The position numbers and the translations under genes are program-made. The notes under the pieces were generated by a model. It saw only the letters and a list, made by a program, of their open reading frames with translations. It was not told where the DNA came from and did no database searches. Shown piece by piece: positions 34,101 through 48,600 of a stretch of 64,000 nt of DNA. Source of the stretch: Brachyhypopomus gauderio (taxonomy: Eukaryota; Chordata; Actinopteri; Gymnotiformes; Hypopomidae); assembly GCF_052324685.1 (NCBI RefSeq), contig NW_027506970.1, positions 363,377 through 427,376 on the forward strand, written 5' to 3'. Within the stretch, counting starts at the first letter, position 1, and every line of letters begins with the position of its first letter.

Positions 34101-37100
34101 TTTGAAGTATACGTGTCCTGAGGACTGTTGTAAGATGACTGGATATAATGTAATAAGAAATATAATTAGTGAACAGTATATGGACTATTCATGGGTTATT
34201 TATGGCTTTGTATGTAGACTTTATGGTCTCTTTGGATCAGGAACTTGTGAATGTTTGTCCTAGCCCAAACAGCTTGGTTTATGTGATGGAATTGCTTGAA
34301 AGATGTTGGAGGCTGTGATCTTGCTGAAGAGAGTTCATGTCTCTGGTGTGGTGTGCCCATGAGCTTTGGAGAAGTATCTTCTGTGTTGAGACATGGCTGC
34401 TTAGAGACATGGGCACGATTTTCAACACAGGTGGCTTTAAAAGTGTCATGAAAGGTGCCAATCATTGTGATTGTAAAAATATGCTTGTGACTCTTTAGCG
34501 CATGAGAATGGTCAGTGGTATTGGAAGCCAAACTCTAAAGATGTTGCTGGAGAAATATGCTGCCCTTGCCACCTGTAAATAACGTTACCAGAGTGAAGCA
34601 CCTGTGTGGTTCTAGACAGCTCACATGGGTTGTGAAGCAGGCGACTCTGAAGGTCACACAGCAGGAATTTGAATTCTTTAAGACTCTAGATTGTGGAATG
34701 GAAAGCATAACGGAAGTAGCCTAGCTGCATGACGGAAGAATGATAAGAATAATGTATTGCAAAGACTAATCAGCTTAATAAATGATTAAACATGTGCATT
34801 TTGCTATATTGTGGTTTGCACTGGAGTAAAAGTTGGTAGACAAGTGCTTTCTTAAAAGGATGGCATACATCATTGTGGTGTGTGGAATATTGCAGCACAC
34901 ATGCTCTATATGCAGGAGCCTTTGCTGATATTCTACTTATGGACTACTCATGGGTTATGTATGGCTTTGTATGTAGACTTTATGGTCTCTTTGGATCAGG
35001 AACTTGTGAATGTTTGTCCTAGCCCAAACAGCTTGGTTTATGTGATGGAATTGCTTGAAAGATGTTGGAGGCTGTGATCTTGCTGAAGAGAGTTCATGTC
35101 TCTGGTGTGGTGTGCCCATGAGCTTTGGAGAAGTATCTTCTGTGTTGAGACATGGCTGCTTAGAGACATGGGCACGATTTTCAACACAGGTGGCTTTAAA
35201 AGTGTCATGAAAGGTGCCAATCATTGTGATTGTAAAAATATGCTTGTGACTCTTTAGCGCATGAGAATGGTCAGTGGTATTGGAAGCCAAACTCTAAAGA
35301 TGTTGCTGGAGAAATATGCTGCCCTTGCCACCTGTAAATAACGTTACCAGAGTGAAGCACCTGTGTGGTTCTAGACAGCTCACATGGGTTGTGAAGCAGG
35401 CGACTCTGAAGGTCACACAGCAGGAATTTGAATTCTTTAAGACTCTAGATTGTGGAATGGAAAGCATAACGGAAGTAGCCTAGCTGCACTACGGAAGAAT
35501 GATAAGAATAATGTATTGCAAAGACTAATCAGCTTAATAAATGATTAAACATGTGCATTTTGCTATATTGTGGTTTGCACTGGAGTAAAAGTTGGTAGAC
35601 AAGTGCTTTCTTAAAAGGATGGCATACATCATTGTGGTGTGTGGAATATTGCAGCACACATGCTCTATATGCAGGAGCCTTTGCTGATATTCTACTTATG
35701 GACTACTCATGGGTTATGTATGGCTTTGTATGTAGACTTTATGGTCTCTTTGGATCAGGAACTTGTGAATGTTTGTCCTAGCCCAAACAGCTTGGTTTAT
35801 GTGATGGAATTGCTTGAAAGATGTTGGAGGCTGTGATCTTGCTGAAGAGAGTTCATGTCTCTGGTGTGGTGTGCCCATGAGCTTTGGAGAAGTATCTTCT
35901 GTGTTGAGACATGGCTGCTTAGAGACATGGGCACGATTTTCAACACAGGTGGCTTTAAAAGTGTCATGAAAGGTGCCAATCATTGTGATTGTAAAAATAT
36001 GCGTGTGACTCTTTAGCGCATGAGAATGGTCAGTGGTATTGGAAGCCAAACTCTAAAGATGTTGCTGGAGAAATATGCTGCCCTTGCCACCTGTAAATAA
36101 CGTTACCAGAGTGAAGCACCTGTGTGGTTCTAGACAGCTCACATGGGTTGTGAAGCAGGCGACTCTGAAGGTCACACAGCAGGAATTTGAATTCTTTAAG
36201 ACTCTAGATTGTGGAATGGAAAGCATAACGGAAGTAGCCTAGCTGCACTACGGAAGAATGATAAGAATAATGTGTTGCAAAGACTAATCAGCTTAATAAA
36301 TGATTAAACATGTGCATTTTGCTATATTGTGGTTTGCACTGGAGTAAAAGTTGATAGACATATGGGTTCTTAAAAGAATAACAGACATAATTGTGGTTGG
36401 TGGAATATGGTGGCACACAGGGTAAACAAGTAGGAGCTTTTAATGATGTTGAATTTACCCATAAAACTCTTATATGAACAGGTGTTATGAGATGGCGACA
36501 CACACATGGCGGGAGTGACAACGACTGTACAGTCACATAAACAGACACAAGGCAAGCTAAACTAAATGATACTAACAATTACACACGTATTTAATAATTG
36601 TACAACCTAACCATCATAAAACTATCTTTTAACTGAGCCGCGCTGGGGCCTCATGGGTAATTTGCCTCGGTCCAATGGGGCATTCCCCACTTACCCATGC
36701 GCCCCCGTGGCTGCGCTATTCATCTGTATTACGTTACGATAATGTACAATTATTTAAAATATGTCTGTAATTATGTGTGCTATTTAGTTTACCTTGCCCT
36801 GTGTCTGTTTATGTGACTGAAAAGTTTTATTTTGTAGATTAATAAAAGAATAATCAAAAGGAGGCCGTGCCCTTAGGCTATAGGCATTTTACCAAGGCAA
36901 CGGGACAACAAATCAAGACAAAACAATTCGTTTTTCAAATTAAAGCGACACTCGTGCATTTTTGTTCATTTACAAATTAAATAGTGTTAACTTTCTAACC
37001 TCTAAAGTTTGTCATTTTGATAAAGTCTGTGCCTTTGTAATGAGTTTTGACATATACAAAACTGTTCTAAACAGGTATAGTGAGAATACATTTCACATTT

Positions 37101-37235
37101 TCTTCTTTTTATAGAATGACCAATGATAATTATTATCGTTTTTGAAGTATACGTGTCCTGAGGACTGTTGTAAGATGACTGGATATAATGTAATAAGAAA
37201 TATAATTAGTGAACAGTATATGGACTATTCATGGG
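31156..37235. repeat. Higher-order duplication, 2 x 3040 bp
   Basis: 31156-34195 and 34196-37235 each consist of 759 + 759 + 1522 bp. Shared private variants support a block copy: CTGCATGACGG instead of CTGCACTACGG (31686 and 34726) and ATGCGTGTGACTC instead of ATGCTTGTGACTC (about 32960 and 36000). Confidence 0.85.
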
Positions 37236-40200
37236 TTATGTATGGCTTTGTATGTAGACTTTATGGTCTCTTTGGATCAGGAACTTGTGAATGTTTGTCC
37301 TAGCCCAAACAGCTTGGTTTATGTGATGGAATTGCTTGAAAGATGTTGGAGGCTGTGATCTTGCTGAAGAGAGTTCATGTCTCTGGTGTGGTGTGCCCAT
37401 GAGCTTTGGAGAAGTATCTTCTGTGTTGAGACATGGCTGCTTAGAGACATGGGCACGATTTTCAACACAGGTGGCTTTAAAAGTGTCATGAAAGGTGCCA
37501 ATCATTGTGATTGTAAAAATATGCTTGTGACTCTTTAGCGCATGAGAATGGTCAGTGGTATTGGAAGCCAAACTCTAAAGATGTTGCTGGAGAAATATGC
37601 TGCCCTTGCCACCTGTAAATAACGTTACCAGAGTGAAGCACCTGTGTGGTTCTAGACAGCTCACATGGGTTGTGAAGCAGGCGACTCTGAAGGTCACACA
37701 GCAGGAATTTGAATTCTTTAAGACTCTAGATTGTGGAATGGAAAGCATAACGGAAGTAGCCTAGCTGCACTACGGAAGAATGATAAGAATAATGTGTTGC
37801 AAAGACTAATCAGCTTAATAAATGATTAAACATGTGCATTTTGCTATATTGTGGTTTGCACTGGAGTAAAAGTTGATAGACATATGGGTTCTTAAAAGAA
37901 TAACAGACATAATTGTGGTTGGTGGAATATGGTAGCACACAGGGTAAACAAGTAGGAGCTTTTAATGATGTTGAATTTACCCATAAAACTCTTATATGAA
38001 CAGGTGTTATGAGATGGCGACACACACATGGCGGGAGTGACAACGACTGTACAGTCACATAAACAGACACAAGGCAAGCTAAACTAAATGATACTAACAA
38101 TTACACACGTATTTAATAATTGTACAACCTAACCATCATAAACCTATCTTTTAACTGAGCCGCGCTGGGGCCTCATGGGTAATTTGCCTCGGTCCAATGG
38201 GGCATTCCCCACTTACCCATGCGCCCCCGTGGCTGCGCTATTCATCTGTATTACGTTACGATAATGTACAATTATTTTAAATATGTCTGTAATTATGTGT
38301 GCCATTTAGTTTACCTTGCCCTGTGTCTGTTTATGTGACTGAAAAGTTTTATTTTGTAGATTAATAAAAGAATAATCAAAAGGAGGCCGTGCCCTTAGGC
38401 TATAGGCATTTTACCAAGGCAACGGGACAACAAATCAAGACAAAACAATTCGTTTTTCAAATTAAAGCGACACTCGTGCATTTTTGTTCATTTACAAATT
38501 AAATAGTGTTAACTTTCTAACCTCTAAAGTTTGTCATTTTGATAAAGTCTGTGCCTTTGTAATGAGTTTTGACATATACAAAACTGTTCTAAACAGGTAT
38601 AGTGAGAATACATTTCACATTTTCTTCTTTTTATAGAATGACCAATGATAATTATTATCGTTTTTGAAGTATACGTGTCCTGAGGACTGTTGTAAGATGA
38701 CTGGATATAATGTAATAAGAAATATAATTAGTGAACAGTATATGGACTATTCATGGGTTATTTATGGCTTTGTATGTAGACTTTATGGTCTCTTTGGATC
38801 AGGAACTTGTGAATGTTTGTCCTAGCCCAAACAGCTTGGTTTATGTGATGGAATTGCTTGAAAGATGTTGGAGGCTGTGATCTTGCTGAAGAGAGTTCAT
38901 GTCTCTGGTGTGGTGTGCCCATGAGCTTTGGAGAAGTATCTTCTGTGTTGAGACATGGCTGCTTAGAGACATGGGCACGATTTTCAACACAGGTGGCTTT
39001 AAAAGTGTCATGAAAGGTGCCAATCATTGTGATTGTAAAAATATGCTTGTGACTCTTTAGCGCATGAGAATGGTCAGTGGTATTGGAAGCCAAACTCTAA
39101 AGATGTTGCTGGAGAAATATGCTGCCCTTGCCACCTGTAAATAACGTTACCAGAGTGAAGCACCTGTGTGGTTCTAGACAGCTCACATGGGTTGTGAAGC
39201 AGGCGACTCTGAAGGTCACACAGCAGGAATTTGAATTCTTTAAGACTCTAGATTGTGGAATGGAAAGCATAACGGAAGTAGCCTAGCTGCACTACGGAAG
39301 AATGATAAGAATAATGTATTGCAAAGACTAATCAGCTTAATAAATGATTAAACATGTGCATTTTGCTATATTGTGGTTTGCACTGGAGTAAAAGTTGGTA
39401 GACAAGTGCTTTCTTAAAAGGATGGCATACATCATTGTGGTGTGTGGAATATTGCAGCACACATGCTCTATATGCAGGAGCCTTTGCTGATATTCTACTT
39501 ATGGACTACTCATGGGTTATGTATGGCTTTGTATGTAGACTTTATGGTCTCTTTGGATCAGGAACTTGTGAATGTTTGTCCTAGCCCAAACAGCTTGGTT
39601 TATGTGATGGAATTGCTTGAAAGATGTTGGAGGCTGTGATCTTGCTGAAGAGAGTTCATGTCTCTGGTGTGGTGTGCCCATGAGCTTTGGAGAAGTATCT
39701 TCTGTGTTGAGACATGGCTGCTTAGAGACATGGGCACGATTTTCAACACAGGTGGCTTTAAAAGTGTCATGAAAGGTGCCAATCATTGTGATTGTAAAAA
39801 TATGCTTGTGACTCTTTAGCGCATGAGAATGGTCAGTGGTATTGGAAGCCAAACTCTAAAGATGTTGCTGGAGAAATATGCTGCCCTTGCCACCTGTAAA
39901 TAACGTTACCAGAGTGAAGCACCTGTGTGTTTCTAGACAGCTCACATGGGTTGTGAAGCAGGCGACTCTGAAGGTCACACAGCAGGAATTTGAATTCTTT
40001 AAGACTCTAGATTGTGGAATGGAAAGCATAACGGAAGTAGCCTAGCTGCACTACGGAAGAATGATAAGAATAATGTGTTGCAAAGACTAATCAGCTTAAT
40101 AAATGATTAAACATGTGCATTTTGCTATATTGTGGTTTGCACTGGAGTAAAAGTTGATAGACATATGGGTTCTTAAAAGAATAACAGACATAATTGTGGT

Positions 40201-43200
40201 TGGTGGAATATGGTGGCACACAGGGTAAACAAGTAGGAGCTTTTAATGATGTTGAATTTACCCATAAAACTCTTATATGAACAGGTGTTATGAGATGGCG
40301 ACACACACATGGCGGGAGTGACAACGACTGTACAGTCACATAAACAGACACAAGGCAAGCTAAACTAAATGATACTAACAATTACACACGTATTTAATAA
40401 TTGTACAACCTAACCATCATAAAACTATCTTTTAACTGAGCCGCGCTGGGGCCTCATGGGTAATTTGCCTCGGTCCAATGGGGCATTCCCCACTTACCCA
40501 TGCGCCCCCGTGGCTGCGCTATTCATCTGTATTACGTTACGATAATGTACAATTATTTAAAATATGTCTGTAATTATGTGTGCTATTTAGTTTACCTTGC
40601 CCTGTGTCTGTTTATGTGACTGAAAAGTTTTATTTTGTAGATTAATAAAAGAATAATCAAAAGGAGGCCGTGCCCTTAGGCTATAGGCATTTTACCAAGG
40701 CAACGGGACAACAAATCAAGACAAAACAATTCGTTTTTCAAATTAAAGCGACACTCGTGCATTTTTGTTCATTTACAAATTAAATAGTGTTAACTTTCTA
40801 ACCTCTAAAGTTTGTCATTTTGATAAAGTCTGTGCCTTTGTAATGAGTTTTGACATATACAAAACTGTTCTAAACAGGTATAGTGAGAATACATTTCACA
40901 TTTTCTTCTTTTTATAGAATGACCAATGATAATTATTATCGTTTTTGAAGTATACGTGTCCTGAGGACTGTTGTAAGATGACTGGATATAATGTAATAAG
41001 AAATATAATTAGTGAACAGTATATGGACTATTCATGGGTTATGTATGGCTTTGTATGTAGACTTTATGGTCTCTTTGGATCAGGAACTTGTGAATGTTTG
41101 TCCTAGCCCAAACAGCTTGGTTTATGTGATGGAATTGCTTGAAAGATGTTGGAGGCTGTGATCTTGCTGAAGAGAGTTCATGTCTCTGGTGTGGTGTGCC
41201 CATGAGCTTTGGAGAAGTATCTTCTGTGTTGAGACATGGCTGCTTAGAGACATGGGCACGATTTTCAACACAGGTGGCTTTAAAAGTGTCATGAAAGGTG
41301 CCAATCATTGTGATTGTAAAAATATGCTTGTGACTCTTTAGCGCATGAGAATGGTCAGTGGTATTGGAAGCCAAACTCTAAAGATGTTGCTGGAGAAATA
41401 TGCTGCCCTTGCCACCTGTAAATAACGTTACCAGAGTGAAGCACCTGTGTGGTTCTAGACAGCTCACATGGGTTGTGAAGCAGGCGACTCTGAAGGTCAC
41501 ACAGCAGGAATTTGAATTCTTTAAGACTCTAGATTGTGGAATGGAAAGCATAACGGAAGTAGCCTAGCTGCACTACGGAAGAATGATAAGAATAATGTGT
41601 TGCAAAGACTAATCAGCTTAATAAATGATTAAACATGTGCATTTTGCTATATTGTGGTTTGCACTGGAGTAAAAGTTGATAGACATATGGGTTCTTAAAA
41701 GAATAACAGACATAATTGTGGTTGGTGGAATATGGTAGCACACAGGGTAAACAAGTAGGAGCTTTTAATGATGTTGAATTTACCCATAAAACTCTTATAT
41801 GAACAGGTGTTATGAGATGGCGACACACACATGGCGGGAGTGACAACGACTGTACAGTCACATAAACAGACACAAGGCAAGCTAAACTAAATGATACTAA
41901 CAATTACACACGTATTTAATAATTGTACAACCTAACCATCATAAACCTATCTTTTAACTGAGCCGCGCTGGGGCCTCATGGGTAATTTGCCTCGGTCCAA
42001 TGGGGCATTCCCCACTTACCCATGCGCCCCCGTGGCTGCGCTATTCATCTGTATTACGTTACGATAATGTACAATTATTTTAAATATGTCTGTAATTATG
42101 TGTGCCATTTAGTTTACCTTGCCCTGTGTCTGTTTATGTGACTGAAAAGTTTTATTTTGTAGATTAATAAAAGAATAATCAAAAGGAGGCCGTGCCCTTA
42201 GGCTATAGGCATTTTACCAAGGCAACGGGACAACAAATCAAGACAAAACAATTCGTTTTTCAAATTAAAGCGACACTCGTGCATTTTTGTTCATTTACAA
42301 ATTAAATAGTGTTAACTTTCTAACCTCTAAAGTTTGTCATTTTGATAAAGTCTGTGCCTTTGTAATGAGTTTTGACATATACAAAACTGTTCTAAACAGG
42401 TATAGTGAGAATACATTTCACATTTTCTTCTTTTTATAGAATGACCAATGATAATTATTATCGTTTTTGAAGTATACGTGTCCTGAGGACTGTTGTAAGA
42501 TGACTGGATATAATGTAATAAGAAATATAATTAGTGAACAGTATATGGACTATTCATGGGTTATTTATGGCTTTGTATGTAGACTTTATGGTCTCTTTGG
42601 ATCAGGAACTTGTGAATGTTTGTCCTAGCCCAAACAGCTTGGTTTATGTGATGGAATTGCTTGAAAGATGTTGGAGGCTGTGATCTTGCTGAAGAGAGTT
42701 CATGTCTCTGGTGTGGTGTGCCCATGAGCTTTGGAGAAGTATCTTCTGTGTTGAGACATGGCTGCTTAGAGACATGGGCACGATTTTCAACACAGGTGGC
42801 TTTAAAAGTGTCATGAAAGGTGCCAATCATTGTGATTGTAAAAATATGCTTGTGACTCTTTAGCGCATGAGAATGGTCAGTGGTATTGGAAGCCAAACTC
42901 TAAAGATGTTGCTGGAGAAATATGCTGCCCTTGCCACCTGTAAATAACGTTACCAGAGTGAAGCACCTGTGTGGTTCTAGACAGCTCACATGGGTTGTGA
43001 AGCAGGCGACTCTGAAGGTCACACAGCAGGAATTTGAATTCTTTAAGACTCTAGATTGTGGAATGGAAAGCATAACGGAAGTAGCCTAGCTGCACTACGG
43101 AAGAATGATAAGAATAATGTATTGCAAAGACTAATCAGCTTAATAAATGATTAAACATGTGCATTTTGCTATATTGTGGTTTGCACTGGAGTAAAAGTTG

Positions 43201-43953
43201 GTAGACAAGTGCTTTCTTAAAAGGATGGCATACATCATTGTGGTGTGTGGAATATTGCAGCACACATGCTCTATATGCAGGAGCCTTTGCTGATATTCTA
43301 CTTATGGACTACTCATGGGTTATGTATGGCTTTGTATGTAGACTTTATGGTCTCTTTGGATCAGGAACTTGTGAATGTTTGTCCTAGCCCAAACAGCTTG
43401 GTTTATGTGATGGAATTGCTTGAAAGATGTTGGAGGCTGTGATCTTGCTGAAGAGAGTTCATGTCTCTGGTGTGGTGTGCCCATGAGCTTTGGAGAAGTA
43501 TCTTCTGTGTTGAGACATGGCTGCTTAGAGACATGGGCACGATTTTCAACACAGGTGGCTTTAAAAGTGTCATGAAAGGTGCCAATCATTGTGATTGTAA
43601 AAATATGCTTGTGACTCTTTAGCGCATGAGAATGGTCAGTGGTATTGGAAGCCAAACTCTAAAGATGTTGCTGGAGAAATATGCTGCCCTTGCCACCTGT
43701 AAATAACGTTACCAGAGTGAAGCACCTGTGTGGTTCTAGACAGCTCACATGGGTTGTGAAGCAGGCGACTCTGAAGGTCACACAGCAGGAATTTGAATTC
43801 TTTAAGACTCTAGATTGTGGAATGGAAAGCATAACGGAAGTAGCCTAGCTGCACTACGGAAGAATGATAAGAATAATGTATTGCAAAGACTAATCAGCTT
43901 AATAAATGATTAAACATGTGCATTTTGCTATATTGTGGTTTGCACTGGAGTAA
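36411..43953. repeat. Higher-order duplication at 3803-bp offset
   Basis: 36411-40150 and 40214-43953 share unit order 1522/759 and private variants: GGTGGCACACAG (36411, 40214), TTATTTAAAATATG in K (about 36750, 40553) and a T-to-P junction with GGGTTATGTATGG (about 37235, 41038). The order diverges afterwards. It overlaps the 3040-bp block, so the duplications are nested or successive. Confidence 0.75.
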
Positions 43954-45600
43954 AAGTTGGTAGACAAGTGCTTTCTTAAAAGGATGGCATACATCATTGT
44001 GGTGTGTGGAATATTGCAGCACACATGCTCTATATGCAGGAGCCTTTGCTGATATTCTACTTATGGACTACTCATGGGTTATGTATGGCTTTGTATGTAG
44101 ACTTTATGGTCTCTTTGGATCAGGAACTTGTGAATGTTTGTCCTAGCCCAAACAGCTTGGTTTATGTGATGGAATTGCTTGAAAGATGTTGGAGGCTGTG
44201 ATCTTGCTGAAGAGAGTTCATGTCTCTGGTGTGGTGTGCCCATGAGCTTTGGAGAAGTATCTTCTGTGTTGAGACATGGCTGCTTAGAGACATGGGCACG
44301 ATTTTCAACACAGGTGGCTTTAAAAGTGTCATGAAAGGTGCCAATCATTGTGATTGTAAAAATATGCTTGTGACTCTTTAGCGCATGAGAATGGTCAGTG
44401 GTATTGGAAGCCAAACTCTAAAGATGTTGCTGGAGAAATATGCTGCCCTTGCCACCTGTAAATAACGTTACCAGAGTGAAGCACCTGTGTGGTTCTAGAC
44501 AGCTCACATGGGTTGTGAAGCAGGCGACTCTGAAGGTCACACAGCAGGAATTTGAATTCTTTAAGACTCTAGATTGTGGAATGGAAAGCATAACGGAAGT
44601 AGCCTAGCTGCACTACGGAAGAATGATAAGAATAATGTGTTGCAAAGACTAATCAGCTTAATAAATGATTAAACATGTGCATTTTGCTATATTGTGGTTT
44701 GCACTGGAGTAAAAGTTGATAGACATATGGGTTCTTAAAAGAATAACAGACATAATTGTGGTTGGTGGCATATGGTAGCACACAGGGTAAACAAGTAGGA
44801 GCTTTTAATGATGTTGAATTTACCCATAAAACTCTTATATGAACAGGTGTTATGAGATGGCGACACACACATGGCGGGAGTGACAACGACTGTACAGTCA
44901 CATAAACAGACACAAGGCAAGCTAAACTAAATGATACTAACAATTACACACGTATTTAATAATTGTACAACCTAACCATCATAAACCTATCTTTTAACTG
45001 AGCCGCGCTGGGGCCTCATGGGTAATTTGCCTCGGTCCAATGGGGCATTCCCCACTTACCCATGCGCCCCCGTGGCTGCGCTATTCATCTGTATTACGTT
45101 ACGATAATGTACAATTATTTTAAATATGTCTGTAATTATGTGTGCCATTTAGTTTACCTTGCCCTGTGTCTGTTTATGTGACTGAAAAGTTTTATTTTGT
45201 AGATTAATAAAAGAATAATCAAAAGGAGGCCGTGCCCTTAGGCTATAGGCATTTTACCAAGGCAACGGGACAACAAATCAAGACAAAACAATTCGTTTTT
45301 CAAATTAAAGCGACACTCGTGCATTTTTGTTCATTTACAAATTAAATAGTGTTAACTTTCTAACCTCTAAAGTTTGTCATTTTGATAAAGTCTGTGCCTT
45401 TGTAATGAGTTTTGACATATACAAAACTGTTCTAAACAGGTATAGTGAGAATACATTTCACATTTTCTTCTTTTTATAGAATGACCAATGATAATTATTA
45501 TCGTTTTTGAAGTATACGTGTCCTGAGGACTGTTGTAAGATGACTGGATATAATGTAATAAGAAATATAATTAGTGAACAGTATATGGACTATTCATGGG

Positions 45601-48600
45601 TTATTTATGGCTTTGTATGTAGACTTTATGGTCTCTTTGGATCAGGAACTTGTGAATGTTTGTCCTAGCCCAAACAGCTTGGTTTATGTGATGGAATTGC
45701 TTGAAAGATGTTGGAGGCTGTGATCTTGCTGAAGAGAGTTCATGTCTCTGGTGTGGTGTGCCCATGAGCTTTGGAGAAGTATCTTCTGTGTTGAGACATG
45801 GCTGCTTAGAGACATGGGCACGATTTTCAACACAGGTGGCTTTAAAAGTGTCATGAAAGGTGCCAATCATTGTGATTGTAAAAATATGCTTGTGACTCTT
45901 TAGCGCATGAGAATGGTCAGTGGTATTGGAAGCCAAACTCTAAAGATGTTGCTGGAGAAATATGCTGCCCTTGCCACCTGTAAATAACGTTACCAGAGTG
46001 AAGCACCTGTGTGGTTCTAGACAGCTCACATGGGTTGTGAAGCAGGCGACTCTGAAGGTCACACAGCAGGAATTTGAATTCTTTAAGACTCTAGATTGTG
46101 GAATGGAAAGCATAACGGAAGTAGCCTAGCTGCACTACGGAAGAATGATAAGAATAATGTATTGCAAAGACTAATCAGCTTAATAAATGATTAAACATGT
46201 GCATTTTGCTATATTTTGGTTTGCACTGGAGTAAAAGTTGGTAGACAAGTGCTTTCTTAAAAGGATGGCATACATCATTGTGGTGTGTGGAATATTGCAG
46301 CACACATGCTCTATATGCAGGAGCCTTTGCTGATATTCTACTTATGGACTACTCATGGGTTATGTATGGCTTTGTATGTAGACTTTATGGTCTCTTTGGA
46401 TCAGGAACTTGTGAATGTTTGTCCTAGCCCAAACAGCTTGGTTTATGTGATGGAATTGCTTGAAAGATGTTGGAGGCTGTGATCTTGCTGAAGAGAGTTC
46501 ATGTCTCTGGTGTGGTGTGCCCATGAGCTTTGGAGAAGTATCTTCTGTGTTGAGACATGGCTGCTTAGAGACATGGGCACGATTTTCAACACAGGTGGCT
46601 TTAAAAGTGTCATGAAAGGTGCCAATCATTGTGATTGTAAAAATATGCTTGTGACTCTTTAGCGCATGAGAATGGTCAGTGGTATTGGAAGCCAAACTCT
46701 AAAGATGTTGCTGGAGAAATATGCTGCCCTTGCCACCTGTAAATAACGTTACCAGAGTGAAGCACCTGTGTGGTTCTAGACAGCTCACATGGGTTGTGAA
46801 GCAGGCGACTCTGAAGGTCACACAGCAGGAATTTGAATTCTTTAAGACTCTAGATTGTGGAATGGAAAGCATAACGGAAGTAGCCTAGCTGCACTACGGA
46901 AGAATGATAAGAATAATGTATTGCAAAGACTAATCAGCTTAATAAATGATTAAACATGTGCATTTTGCTATATTGTGGTTTGCACTGGAGTAAAAGTTGG
47001 TAGACAAGTGCTTTCTTAAAAGGATGGCATACATCATTGTGGTGTGTGGAATATTGCAGCACACATGCTCTATATGCAGGAGCCTTTGCTGATATTCTAC
47101 TTATGGACTACTCATGGGTTATGTATGGCTTTGTATGTAGACTTTATGGTCTCTTTGGATCAGGAACTTGTGAATGTTTGTCCTAGCCCAAACAGCTTGG
47201 TTTATGTGATGGAATTGCTTGAAAGATGTTGGAGGCTGTGATCTTGCTGAAGAGAGTTCATGTCTCTGGTGTGGTGTGCCCATGAGCTTTGGAGAAGTAT
47301 CTTCTGTGTTGAGACATGGCTGCTTAGAGACATGGGCACGATTTTCAACACAGGTGGCTTTAAAAGTGTCATGAAAGGTGCCAATCATTGTGATTGTAAA
47401 AATATGCTTGTGACTCTTTAGCGCATGAGAATGGTCAGTGGTATTGGAAGCCAAACTCTAAAGATGTTGCTGGAGAAATATGCTGCCCTTGCCACCTGTA
47501 AATAACGTTACCAGAGTGAAGCACCTGTGTGTTTCTAGACAGCTCACATGGGTTGTGAAGCAGGCGACTCTGAAGGTCACACAGCAGGAATTTGAATTCT
47601 TTAAGACTCTAGATTGTGGAATGGAAAGCATAACGGAAGTAGCCTAGCTGCACTACGGAAGAATGATAAGAATAATGTATTGCAAAGACTAATCAGCTTA
47701 ATAAATGATTAAACATGTGCATTTTGCTCTATTGTGGTTTGCACTGGAGTAAAAGTTGATAGACATATGGGTTCTTAAAAGAATAACAGACATAATTGTG
47801 GTTGGTGGAATATGGTAGCACACAGGGTAAACAAGTAGGAGCTTTTAATGATGTTGAATTTACCCATAAAACTCTTATATGAACAGGTGTTATGAGATGG
47901 CGACACACACATGGCGGGAGTGACAACGACTGTACAGTCACATAAACAGACACAAGGCAAGCTAAACTAAATGATACTAACAATTACACACGTATTTAAT
48001 AATTGTACAACCTAACCATCATAAAACTATCTTTTAACTGAGCCGCGCTGGGGCCTCATGGGTAATTTGCCTCGGTCCAATGGGGCATTCCCCACTTACC
48101 CATGCGCCCCCGTGGCTGCGCTATTCATCTGTATTACGTTACGATAATGTACAATTATTTTAAATATGTCTGTAATTATGTGTGCCATTTAGTTTACCTT
48201 GCCCTGTGTCTGTTTATGTGACTGAAAAGTTTTATTTTGTAGATTAATAAAAGAATAATCAAAAGGAGGCCGTGCCCTTAGGCTATAGGCATTTTACCAA
48301 GGCAACGGGACAACAAATCAAGTCAAAACAATTAGTTTTTCAAATTAAAGCGACACTCGTGCGTTTTTGTAAATCTACAAATTAAAAGTGAGACGGACTT
48401 GATTGTAGTCACTGGAAAACAGCTGCACACACGGTCGATATGTGAAAACTCCGCCTTTTATTTAAATTACACATAAAAGATATATAAGAACACGTCTAAT
48501 GACATGGCGACACAAACATGGCGGGAGTGACAACGACTGTACAGTCACATAAACAGACACAAGGCAAGCTAAACTAAATGATACTAACAATTACACACGT

